A DNA stretch of 42,888 bases from Streptomyces sp. PsTaAH-137. GTDB lineage: Bacteria; Actinomycetota; Actinomycetes; Streptomycetales; Streptomycetaceae. Shown in pieces: positions 1 to 8,190 of this stretch. The notes under the pieces are model-generated. The model was given only the letters and a program-made list of their open reading frames with translations, was not told the DNA's origin and did no database searches. Every line of letters begins with the position of its first letter. The stretch's first letter is position 1. The position numbers and the translations under genes were made by a program. The stretch is from positions 1 to 42,888 of the forward strand of contig NZ_QLLY01000026.1 of assembly GCF_003259365.1 (NCBI RefSeq), in the 5' to 3' direction.

Positions 1-137
1 AGCCTGCTTCGAGATGAGTATTCCCACCCCCATGAGGGGTTAAGGCTCCCAGTAGACGACTGGGTTGATAGGCCGGATCTGGAAGCACCGTGAGGTGTGG
101 AGGTGACCGGTACTAATAGGCCGAGGGCTTGTCCTCA
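1..137 (+). rRNA. 23S rRNA, 3' end (partial)
   Basis: The first ~137 bases are the 3' end of a large-subunit rRNA. They contain the conserved terminal segment ending in GGTACTAATAGGCCGAGGG, and the 5S gene follows in the expected order. The exact 3' end is estimated by analogy with E. coli, where the molecule ends about 20 nt after CTAAT. The 5' part of the gene lies outside the window. Confidence 0.93.
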
Positions 138-268
138 GTTGCTCGCGTCCACTGTGTTGTTCCCAGACAACGAACAGTTGTGCTGGCTGAACAGTTTCAC
201 TTATCAATTGAAGAGTGTGCTAGTTCGCCGCCCTGTTCTTACGTCCCTTTTGCGGGATGTCTGAAAGG
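138..268 (+). other. 23S-5S internal transcribed spacer
   Basis: This ~130-bp spacer separates 23S from 5S and contains no tRNA. It holds a small hairpin-forming segment (ACGTCCC ... GGGATGT, 241-260) just upstream of 5S. It is probably part of the precursor that is removed during rRNA processing. Confidence 0.7.
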
Positions 269-388
269 GTTTCGGTGGTCATAGCGTGAGGGAAACGCCC
301 GGTTACATTCCGAACCCGGAAGCTAAGCCTTACAGCGCCGATGGTACTGCAGGGGGGACCCTGTGGGAGAGTAGGACGCCGCCGAACT
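269..388 (+). rRNA. 5S rRNA
   Basis: This is a ~120-nt 5S rRNA. The terminal helix forms between TTCGGTGG (271-278) and CCGCCGAA (379-386). Internally it has the conserved actinobacterial 5S segments, including CCGAACCCGGAAGCTAAGCC and GGGAGAGTAGG. The boundaries are good to within a couple of bases. It is the last gene of the rRNA operon. Confidence 0.96.
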
Positions 389-397
389 AATTTTGAG

Positions 398-428
398 AAA
401 GCCCCCGTGCCATTGGCGCGGGGGCTTT
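398..428 (+). terminator. rRNA operon intrinsic terminator
   Basis: A long hairpin has left arm 398-411 and right arm 415-428 around a 3-nt ATT loop, with one G-U pair. It begins with AAAGCCCCC and ends with GGGGGCTTT, followed by CT. It lies 10 nt after 5S, as expected for the end of an rRNA transcript. Confidence 0.9.
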
Positions 429-451
429 CTGCGTTTACGGGGTAACTAATT

Positions 452-490
452 CCGCAGCCTTGTCTTCTGTGAAATGAAGTGAGGCTGCGG
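452..490 (-). terminator. Hairpin downstream of the DUF58/MoxR operon
   Basis: The 9-bp arms CCGCAGCCT (452-460) and AGGCTGCGG (482-490) are extended by an inner CTTC/GAAG pairing. The hairpin lies 8 bp beyond the stop codon of the minus-strand DUF58 gene and is followed on that strand by an A/T-richer stretch. It is probably the operon terminator, and it faces the rRNA terminator tail to tail. Confidence 0.6.
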
Positions 491-498
491 AGGGGTGA

Positions 499-1809
499 TC
501 AGAGGCGGCCGGCCGCTTTCAGGGACAAGTAGGCGTCCGCCAGGGCCGGGGCCAGTTCTGCAGGTGTTGCGTCGACGACCGTGACGCCGTGGCGGGTGAG
601 TTTTTCCGCGGTGCGGAGGCGTTCTGCTGTGGCCTGGGCCGCCGATGCCGCGTCGTAGATCGCGTCCGTGGTGCCGCGGGCCGCCGCCATTGTCGCGATC
701 GCCGGGTCGGCGACCGAGGCAACCACCACGGTGTGGCGCTTGGTGAGGCGGGTGAGGACGGGGAGCAGGCCCTCCTCGACCGGGGCTGCCTCCAGCGACG
801 TAAGAAGAACGATGAGGGAGCGGCGGGGCGCCGTGTGGAGGGCCGTTGCCGTGAGGCCGCGGGCGTCTGTTTCGATCAGCTCGGGTTCCAGGGGCGCCAT
901 GGCGTTGACCAGGGCCGGGAGGACATCGCCCGCCGTGCGGCCCTGGACCAGGGCGCGGACGCGGCGGTCGTAGGCGAGCAGGTCGACGCGGTCGCCGGCG
1001 CGGGAGGCCAGGGCGCCCAGGAGGAGCGCGGCGTCCATCGAGGCGTCCAGGCGCGGGGCGTCGCCGACCCGGCCGGCGGACGTCCGGCCCGTGTCCAGGA
1101 CCAGCAGGATGTGGCGGTCGCGTTCGGGGCGCCAGGTGCGTACGGCGACAGCGGACTGACGGGCTGTCGCGCGCCAGTCGATGGAACGGGTGTCGTCACC
1201 GGGGACGTACTCGCGCAGGCTGTCGAACTCGGTGCCCTCGCCCCTGGTCAGCACGCTGGTGCGGCCGTCGAGTTCGCGGAGGCGGGCCAGTTTGGAGGGG
1301 AGGTGCTTGCGGCTGTGGAACGGCGGCAGGACGCGGACCGTCCAGGGGACGTCGTGCGTGCCCTGGCGGGTGAAGAGGCCCAGCGGGCCGTACGAGCGGA
1401 CCGTGACGCGGTCCGCCCTGCGGTCGCCCCTGCGGGTGGGCAGGAGGCGGGTGGTGAGGCGACGGCGCTCGCCCGGCGGGATCGTCACCCGGTGGCGGGA
1501 CGCGTCGTGCTCCATGCCCCTGCGCCAGGTGCTGGGCGGCCAGGCGTCGCGGATCTGCGCGCGCAGCGGGCGGCGGCCGGGATTGGTGACCGTCAGCGTG
1601 ACATCGGCCGGGTCCCCGAGACGTACGGACGTGTCGCCCGCGCGCGTGAGACGCAAAGAGCGTACGGGGGCGGCCAGCGCGAAGTCGCAGGCGCAGGCCA
1701 GGGCCAGGGGGGTGTTGACGGCCAGGATGCCTGTCCAGCTCGGCTCCCAGATCCCGATGGGGAGGGAGCCGACGGCTGCGAGCAGGGCCGTGCGTCCGGT
1801 GAGGGCCAT
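499..1809 (-). CDS. DUF58 domain protein (vWA-like partner of MoxR)
   Basis: This is a 436-aa DUF58 protein. The N-terminus (about residues 6-45) is hydrophobic and probably forms a membrane hairpin, so the rest should lie in the cytoplasm. The family hallmark is present at residues 190-217: EGTEFDSLREYVPGDDTRSI followed by DWRATAR. Behind it (~233-245, LLVLDTGRT) is a von Willebrand A-like fold with a variant metal site, DxGxT in place of DxSxS. In known gene pairs DUF58 proteins sit next to MoxR AAA+ ATPases and are thought to work with them as chaperone or metal-insertion modules, but the biochemical role is not established. The gene follows moxR by 12 bp and is the last gene of a five-gene minus-strand operon. 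Confidence 0.9.
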   Translation of the reverse strand: MALTGRTALLAAVGSLPIGIWEPSWTGILAVNTPLALACACDFALAAPVRSLRLTRAGDTSVRLGDPADVTLTVTNPGRRPLRAQIRDAWPPSTWRRGMEHDASRHRVTIPPGERRRLTTRLLPTRRGDRRADRVTVRSYGPLGLFTRQGTHDVPWTVRVLPPFHSRKHLPSKLARLRELDGRTSVLTRGEGTEFDSLREYVPGDDTRSIDWRATARQSAVAVRTWRPERDRHILLVLDTGRTSAGRVGDAPRLDASMDAALLLGALASRAGDRVDLLAYDRRVRALVQGRTAGDVLPALVNAMAPLEPELIETDARGLTATALHTAPRRSLIVLLTSLEAAPVEEGLLPVLTRLTKRHTVVVASVADPAIATMAAARGTTDAIYDAASAAQATAERLRTAEKLTRHGVTVVDATPAELAPALADAYLSLKAAGRL

Positions 1810-1821
1810 GTCGTCCGGTCT

Positions 1822-2810
<989 letters not shown>

Positions 2811-2814
<4 letters not shown>

Positions 2815-4103
2815 GAATTCCGTACCTCTCTTTCGAGGGCGTCGAGGTGGTCGGCGAGGGCGATGAGTGCCGCGTCGGTCGTGGGGGGCGGACCGAAGAG
2901 GAGAGCGTGCAGGTCCTGGCCGGGCGTGGGGAGTTGGCGGGCCAGGGCCGGCAGGAAGGTCTCGGGCGTGTGGGCCTGGGAGACGGGGATGCCGATGAGG
3001 GGGGCGAGCTTGGTGCGGGTGGAGATACGCAGGGCGTTCGCCGCGCGGTCGCGGGCGTTGGCCTTGCGGTAGAGGCGGGCGCGGCCTTCGGCGGTCTCGG
3101 AGGCGCGGATCGCGACGGGGAGACGTTCTGGGACCAGTCGGCCCAGACGGCGTGCGCGCCAGAGGGCGGCGAGGGCTGCCGCGACGAAGAGCTGGAGCGT
3201 GCCCCAGAGCCAGCCCTTGGGGATCAGGTCGAAGAAGCTGCGGTCGTTCTGCGCACCGGAGGCCGCGGATTCGTCGGAGAGGGAGGGGAGGTACCAGACC
3301 AGATGGGGACGGGTACCGAGGAGTTGGAGAGCGAGCGAGGCGTTGCCCTGCTCGTCGAGGCGGTCGTTGAGCAGGATGTCGGGGGCGCCGATGATCACCG
3401 TGTCGCCGTCGCCGGTCGCCGTGGGCAGGCGGAGCAGGGTGGGGATGCCGTCGCTCGGATAGCAGGAGTCGGCTTCCTCCGACGCCGTGTTGTAGCGCTG
3501 GCCGCCCGTGTCGGCCGTGCCCGCGGTGCGGGCCGTCGGCAGGGAGCAGTCGGGGGTGAGGGTCGTCTCGGTGCTGGTTCCGGGGTCCGCGGAGACCCCG
3601 GGGGCCAGCTTGCCGACCGACGCGGCGCTGGGGGCGACGAGGACCGTACGGCCGCCGGATTCGGCGGTGGCGGCCTGGAGCCGGCTCTGCTGGTGGGCCG
3701 TGAGCAGGTCGGGGACGGCGACGAGGAGGGTGGTGTCCGCTCCGGTCGCGGCCCGGGCCTCGGCGGCCGTGGTGACGACGCGGGTGTCGACGCCGCGCTC
3801 GTCGAGGAGTGCGGCGACGGCGCGGCTGCCGTACTGGTCGGCGGAGCGCGGGTCGAGTTCGCCGTGCTTCTCGCCCGAGCGGACGGCCGCGGTGGCCACG
3901 GCGGCGGCCAGGAGGAGGACCAGGGCGAGGGCGATGCCTCGCGTGCGGGTCCACACCTGGCGGACCGTGGGGGTGGTCGAGGTGTCCTCGGGGGACGGCT
4001 CCGGCGGTGGGAGTGGTGGCGGCGTGCCGGTGAGGGTGGCCGTGGACGTGCCGGTGGCGGACCGGTCGGGCTTGGAGAAGTCCGGGGTGGTGGGGTCGGT
4101 CAT
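2811..4103 (-). CDS. DUF4350 membrane protein
   Basis: This is a 430-aa membrane protein. A Pro/Thr-rich cytoplasmic N-terminus of ~50 residues is followed by a transmembrane helix (57-74). A soluble DUF4350 domain (~85-275) comes next, with Rossmann-like stretches such as ADTTLLVAVPDLL and DTVIIGAPDILL. A second transmembrane helix (298-316) precedes a basic cytoplasmic tail. DUF4350 resembles the GATase-like folds found beside MoxR/DUF58 genes, but no catalytic residues are recognisable and no function is known. The ATG at 4103 overlaps the DUF4129 stop by 4 bp, and the stop overlaps the moxR start by 4 bp, so the gene is coupled on both sides. Confidence 0.88.
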
Positions 4104-4765
4104 CGTGCGGCCCCCGGGGCGGCGAGGGAGGGGGTGGTGTGTTCCGCCTCGGTGTCCAGGGCGGTCAGGCGCTGGTACATCTCCGAGGTCGCGGAGCGGC
4201 CGCCGTATGTGACGTCGTCGAAGTCGCGGGCCGCCGCGCGGAGCCGGTCGGTGTGCTGCGGCAGGGCGCGGGCGGCCTCGCCGGCCGCCTCGTCGGCGGT
4301 GCGGCCGGGGCGGGGGTCGAGCAGGGCGCGTTCCTCCAGTGAGCGGACCAGGGCTCGCATCCGCTCCTGGACGGCCTGGTTCCAGTGGCCCTGGGCGGCG
4401 TGTGCCTCGGCGGCCGCCCGGTGTTCGGCGGCGCTGCGCGGGCGGTCGTCGAAGAGCCGGGCCGTGGAGGTGGGGGAGCGGCGCGGGGTGCCGAGCCGCC
4501 ACCACAGCGCGGCCGCGACGGCGACGATCGCCAGCACGATCACGATCAGGCCGACGGCGCCGCCCGGGGTGGCGCCGGACGCGGCGGACAGCAGCTTGTC
4601 GATCCACTCCCAGAACTTGTTCAGCGCCCGCATGAACCAGCTCGGATCGTTCTGGTGGTACGCGGGCTTGGACAGCTCGTGCTCGGCCGCTCTCCGCGCC
4701 GGATCGCGCGAGATCGTCACCGGCGGCTCGTCGCCGCCGGCGCGCGTCAGCCAGGCCGCCGCCAT
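4100..4765 (-). CDS. DUF4129 domain membrane protein
   Basis: This ~221-aa protein has one transmembrane helix (about 69-88, GLIVIVLAIVAVAAALWW) after an N-terminal segment expected to be extracytoplasmic. The C-terminal region (~100-200), rich in Ala, Arg and Glu, fits the DUF4129 domain, which is often fused to transglutaminases or next to MoxR/DUF58 genes. I chose the ATG at 4765 because a GGGGGAG ribosome-binding site lies about 6 nt upstream. A GTG at 4789, only 4 bp after the previous stop, would add eight residues. It is coupled to DUF4350 by an ATGA overlap. The function is unknown. Confidence 0.85.
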   Translation of the reverse strand: MAAAWLTRAGGDEPPVTISRDPARRAAEHELSKPAYHQNDPSWFMRALNKFWEWIDKLLSAASGATPGGAVGLIVIVLAIVAVAAALWWRLGTPRRSPTSTARLFDDRPRSAAEHRAAAEAHAAQGHWNQAVQERMRALVRSLEERALLDPRPGRTADEAAGEAARALPQHTDRLRAAARDFDDVTYGGRSATSEMYQRLTALDTEAEHTTPSLAAPGAAR

Positions 4766-4793
4766 GAGCACTCCCCCGGGCGCGCTCACCGCA

Positions 4794-6164
4794 TCAGCCC
4801 CCCGGGGTGGCGCCGGGGGCGGTCCCGTAGCCCTGAAGGCCCGCGGCGCGGGCGAGTTCGAGGTCGAGGGCCTCGCGGCGGATGCGCTGGTCGATGTAGA
4901 GCAGCACGGTCACGCCCGCGGTGATCGGGAAGGTGAGCGTGGAGCCGATCACCGAGCCGAGGCCGCTGATGATCAGGAAGGCCCAGCCCGAGTCGCCGGT
5001 GCTGTCGAGGAGGCCGACGCCGCCTCCGCTGACCGCTGCGGCGATGAACGTGAAGGGGATGAGGATGATCGAGGAGACGATGTTGGTGATGAGCGTCGCC
5101 AGGATCTGAATGCCGAAGACCCGCCACCAGGAGCCGCGGACCAGCTTGCCGGACCGGCTCATCGCCTTGCGGACCGTCTGCTTTTCCAGCATCAGCGCGG
5201 GCGAGGACAGCGAGAAGCGGACCATCAGCCAGACCGCGACGACGAAGCCCGCGATGCCGCCGATGACCGCGAGGACGGTGCCTCCCTCGGACGAGCCGAG
5301 GATCGCGACGAGGATGCCGGGGACGGTGCCTACGAAGACGGTCGCCGCGGCGATCAGCGGCAGCAGCAGCGTCAGGCCGAGCAGCCTGAGGACCTGCGGC
5401 CGGGCGTCGCGCCAGGCCTCGCCGGTGGTGACGGAGGTGCCGAGGACCGCGCGGCTGGTGACGGTCGTGAGCAGGGCCGTGGCGATGATCGTGCCGAGCA
5501 GCGTGACCACGAGGACGACACCGGTGCCGATGAACAGCCCGCCCAGGGCGTTGAGGATCTCGCGGGGCGTGGCGTCCGGGTCGTCGAGCGCGGCGGTGGT
5601 CGACGCGTCGTTGAGGAAGAAGCCCTGGAGGAGGACCACCAGAAGCTCCGTGACCACGGCGACGGTCAGCGAGATGCCGAGGACGGTGCGCCAGTACGTG
5701 CGCATCGTCGAGACCGCGCCGTCGAGGATCTCCCCGACGCCCAGCGGGCGCAGCGGGATGACACCGGGCTTGGCCGCGGCGGGCGGGCCGCCCCAGCCGC
5801 CGGGGCCCTGGCCCCAGCCGCCTTGGCCGCCGCCCTGCGGCGGAGCACCCCAGCCGCCGTGACCGGGACCGCCGGGGCCCTGGCCCCAGCCGCCCTGGCC
5901 GCCCCAGCCCTGGCCGGGGGCCGGCGGGGGCGGTGGCGGGGCCTGACCGGGGCCGGCGGGCCCGGAGGTGCCGGGGGAGCCGGAGGGAGCCGACCACTGC
6001 GCGGGCGGCGGCTGCTCCTTGGACCACTGGGGGCCCTGGCCCGCGGCGTCCTGTGGAGCGGCGCCCTGGGCGTCACCGTTCTGGCCCGTGCTCTCCTGGC
6101 CCTTGTCGTCGGGGCCGTCGGAGGGGGCAGATCCGGGCGAGGCCCAGCCCGGAGTGTCGTTCAT
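4794..6164 (-). CDS. Glycine/proline-rich polytopic membrane protein (GlpQ-type membrane domain)
   Basis: This 456-aa protein has a ~130-residue disordered N-terminus dominated by Gly, Pro, Gln and Trp, with repeats of the type GQGGWGQGPGG. About six transmembrane helices follow from residue ~155 to ~440. The membrane part resembles the glycerophosphoryl diester phosphodiesterase membrane domain family, which forms a channel-like or scaffold module; no phosphodiesterase domain is present. AAGGAG lies just upstream of the ATG at 6164. It is the first gene of the MoxR/DUF58 operon. The Gly/Trp-rich arm may bind other operon products or phase-separate (inference only). Confidence 0.85.
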   Translation of the reverse strand: MNDTPGWASPGSAPSDGPDDKGQESTGQNGDAQGAAPQDAAGQGPQWSKEQPPPAQWSAPSGSPGTSGPAGPGQAPPPPPPAPGQGWGGQGGWGQGPGGPGHGGWGAPPQGGGQGGWGQGPGGWGGPPAAAKPGVIPLRPLGVGEILDGAVSTMRTYWRTVLGISLTVAVVTELLVVLLQGFFLNDASTTAALDDPDATPREILNALGGLFIGTGVVLVVTLLGTIIATALLTTVTSRAVLGTSVTTGEAWRDARPQVLRLLGLTLLLPLIAAATVFVGTVPGILVAILGSSEGGTVLAVIGGIAGFVVAVWLMVRFSLSSPALMLEKQTVRKAMSRSGKLVRGSWWRVFGIQILATLITNIVSSIILIPFTFIAAAVSGGGVGLLDSTGDSGWAFLIISGLGSVIGSTLTFPITAGVTVLLYIDQRIRREALDLELARAAGLQGYGTAPGATPGG

Positions 6165-6256
6165 CGTCGCTCCTTCAAGGTGCCCGTCCGCGGGCGCGGC
6201 GGCAGGTTGGCTGCCATCGTGCCATGGGGTGGGTTCGGCGTGACCTGGCCCCGTAG

Positions 6257-6284
6257 TGCCTTGACACCTTCAATTGTCGGGGCA
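6257..6284. promoter_or_regulatory. Imperfect palindrome with a TTGACA box upstream of mtnA
   Basis: The arms TGCC-nn-GACA (6257-6266) and TGTC-nn-GGCA (6275-6284) form a 28-bp inverted repeat around an 8-nt centre. It includes a consensus TTGACA (6261-6266) that could be a -35 element for mtnA. A convincing -10 hexamer is missing, so it may be an operator or a weak promoter. It sits in the 140-bp divergent space between mtnA and the MoxR-operon promoter. Confidence 0.35.
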
Positions 6285-6304
6285 GGTGAGGGCAGACTGG
6301 GCGG

Positions 6305-7495
6305 ATGGCTGATCAGTACGCGCAATCCAGCGAGGACATACAGCTCAGCGAGGACATACGGCCCAAGACCAACGACGTACAGGCGATCCGCTGGGAGGAA
6401 CCGGCGGAGGGGCCCGTTCTGGTGTTGCTCGACCAGACGCGCCTTCCGGCAGAAGAAGTCGAGCTGGTGTGCACGGATCCGCAGGCGCTGGTGCAGGCGA
6501 TCCGGTCCCTGGCCGTGCGCGGAGCTCCGCTGCTCGGCATCGCGGGGGCCTACGGTGTGGCGCTCGCCGCCGCTCGTGGATTCGACGTGCGGCAGGCCGT
6601 GGACGCCCTGGCGAGCGCACGGCCCACCGCGGTCAATCTGGCGTACGGGGTCCGCAGGGCCGAGGCGGCGTACCGGTCGGCGCTGGAGAGCGGGGCCGGA
6701 GCGGACGCCGAGGCCGTCCGGGAGCGGGCCGCCGCTGCCGCGCTCGCCGCCGCGCGGGCGCTGCACCAGGAGGACGCCGCGGCGAGCACCAGGATGGCGG
6801 AGCACGGGATACGGCTGCTCGACGAGCTGCTGCCCGGCGGGAACCACCGGATCCTGACGCACTGCAACACCGGGGCGCTGGTCTCCGGTGGTGAGGGCAC
6901 GGCGTTCGCGGTGGCGCGCGCCGCGCACCGTGCCGGGCGGCTGCGCCGGCTGTGGGTGGACGAGACCCGGCCCCTGTTGCAGGGGGCGCGGCTGACGGCG
7001 TACGAGGCCGCGCGGAGCGGGATGGCGTACACGCTGCTGACCGACAACGCGGCGGGATCGCTGTTCGCCGCCGGTGAGGTGGACGCCGTGCTGATCGGCG
7101 CGGACCGGATCGCAGCCGACGGTTCGGTGGCCAACAAGGTGGGGAGCTATCCGCTCGCGGTTCTGGCGCGTTATCACCATGTGCCGTTCATCGTGGTGGC
7201 GCCGGTGACGACGGTGGACCTGGCGACTCCCGACGGTGCGTCCATCGAGGTGGAGCAGCGGCCCGGGCATGAAGTGACGGAGCTCACGGCGCCGCAGGTG
7301 CCGTTGGCGGGAGTGGAGGCGGGTGGCGGGATTCCGGTGGCACCGTTGGGAACGCAGGCGTACAACCCTGCGTTCGACGTGACACCGCCGGATTTGGTGA
7401 CGGCGATCGTCACGGAGTGGGGCGCTCTGGCGCCTGTGACAGGTGAGGGCCTGAGTGAGCTGTGTTCCAGGTCACGCCAGGTAACGATGAGCTAA
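6305..7495 (+). CDS. mtnA: S-methyl-5-thioribose-1-phosphate isomerase
   Basis: MtnA (396 aa) isomerises 5-methylthioribose-1-phosphate to the ribulose form in the methionine salvage pathway. Family motifs are RGAPLLG, the catalytic cysteine in THCNTG (Cys187), the catalytic aspartate in GADRIAADG (Asp267) and NKVGSYPLAV. The 80-residue Cys-Asp spacing equals that of the B. subtilis enzyme (160/240). The N-terminus carries ~30 extra residues and the C-terminus is slightly extended. No other salvage genes (mtnB, mtnC, mtnD, mtnK) are nearby. It ends 4 bp before mtrA, and its 3' end probably contains regulatory DNA for mtrA. A role as a general aldose-phosphate isomerase cannot be excluded. Confidence 0.96.
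   Translation: MADQYAQSSEDIQLSEDIRPKTNDVQAIRWEEPAEGPVLVLLDQTRLPAEEVELVCTDPQALVQAIRSLAVRGAPLLGIAGAYGVALAAARGFDVRQAVDALASARPTAVNLAYGVRRAEAAYRSALESGAGADAEAVRERAAAAALAAARALHQEDAAASTRMAEHGIRLLDELLPGGNHRILTHCNTGALVSGGEGTAFAVARAAHRAGRLRRLWVDETRPLLQGARLTAYEAARSGMAYTLLTDNAAGSLFAAGEVDAVLIGADRIAADGSVANKVGSYPLAVLARYHHVPFIVVAPVTTVDLATPDGASIEVEQRPGHEVTELTAPQVPLAGVEAGGGIPVAPLGTQAYNPAFDVTPPDLVTAIVTEWGALAPVTGEGLSELCSRSRQVTMS
7471..7485 (+). promoter_or_regulatory. Candidate MtrA binding site (GTCAC-N5-GTAAC)
   Basis: The direct repeat GTCAC (7471-7475) and GTAAC (7481-7485) has a 10-bp period, one helical turn. It lies 15 bp upstream of the mtrA start, inside the last codons of mtnA. It resembles the GTCAC/GTAAC-type repeats reported for MtrA regulators in mycobacteria and streptomycetes. 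MtrA autoregulation is therefore plausible, but this is inference from the motif. Confidence 0.45.
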
Positions 7496-7499
7496 TGGG

Positions 7500-8189
7500 A
7501 TGATGTGGTCCATGAAGGGACGAGTCCTTGTCGTCGACGACGACACCGCACTGGCCGAGATGCTCGGCATTGTGCTGCGTGGTGAAGGTTTTGAGCCGTC
7601 GTTCGTAGCTGACGGCGACAAGGCGCTGGCCGCTTTCCGGGAGACCAAGCCTGATCTGGTTCTCCTCGACCTCATGCTGCCCGGCCGGGACGGCATCGAG
7701 GTGTGCCGCCTGATCCGGGCGGAGTCCGGGGTGCCGATCGTGATGCTCACGGCGAAGAGCGACACCGTCGATGTGGTGGTGGGGCTCGAGTCGGGCGCCG
7801 ACGACTACATCGTGAAGCCGTTCAAGCCGAAGGAGCTCGTGGCCCGTATCCGGGCGCGGCTGCGGAGGTCGGAGGAGCCCGCGCCCGAGCAGCTGGCCAT
7901 CGGTGACCTGGTCATCGACGTGGCCGGGCACTCGGTCAAGCGGGACGGGCAGTCGATCGCGCTGACGCCGCTGGAGTTCGATCTGCTGGTGGCCCTGGCC
8001 CGCAAGCCGTGGCAGGTGTTCACCCGCGAGGTGCTGCTCGAGCAGGTGTGGGGCTACCGGCACGCGGCGGACACGCGCCTGGTCAATGTGCATGTGCAGC
8101 GACTGCGGTCGAAGGTCGAGAAGGATCCCGAGCGGCCCGAGATCGTGGTGACCGTCCGCGGTGTCGGTTACAAGGCAGGGCCGAGCTGA
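7500..8189 (+). CDS. mtrA: Two-component response regulator MtrA (OmpR family)
   Basis: This 229-aa regulator has a receiver domain (acidic pocket VVDDD at 11-15, phospho-acceptor Asp57 in VLLDLMLP, conserved Lys in YIVKPFKP) and a C-terminal OmpR/PhoB winged helix (LTPLEFDLLVALA, TRLVNVHVQRLRSKVE). It matches actinobacterial MtrA closely. With MtrB it controls cell-envelope, cell-division and, in Streptomyces, developmental and antibiotic genes. The start could be either of two adjacent ATGs (7500, 7503) or the ATG at 7512, giving MKGRVLVVDDD. It is followed one base later by mtrB and then lpqB, the canonical operon. Confidence 0.97.
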   Translation: MMWSMKGRVLVVDDDTALAEMLGIVLRGEGFEPSFVADGDKALAAFRETKPDLVLLDLMLPGRDGIEVCRLIRAESGVPIVMLTAKSDTVDVVVGLESGADDYIVKPFKPKELVARIRARLRRSEEPAPEQLAIGDLVIDVAGHSVKRDGQSIALTPLEFDLLVALARKPWQVFTREVLLEQVWGYRHAADTRLVNVHVQRLRSKVEKDPERPEIVVTVRGVGYKAGPS

Positions 8190-8190
8190 C

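Noticed and set aside
138..268. tRNA in the 23S-5S spacer
   Set aside because: No cloverleaf or CCA-end pattern was found.
6165..6304. SAM-type riboswitch upstream of mtnA
   Set aside because: Looked for SAM or related riboswitch core features because mtnA is in sulfur metabolism; the region is too short and shows no such core.
2847..6857. A plus-strand open frame of over 1300 codons across several minus-strand genes
   Set aside because: It crosses gene boundaries of an ATGA-coupled operon and runs into mtnA out of frame; a G+C artefact.
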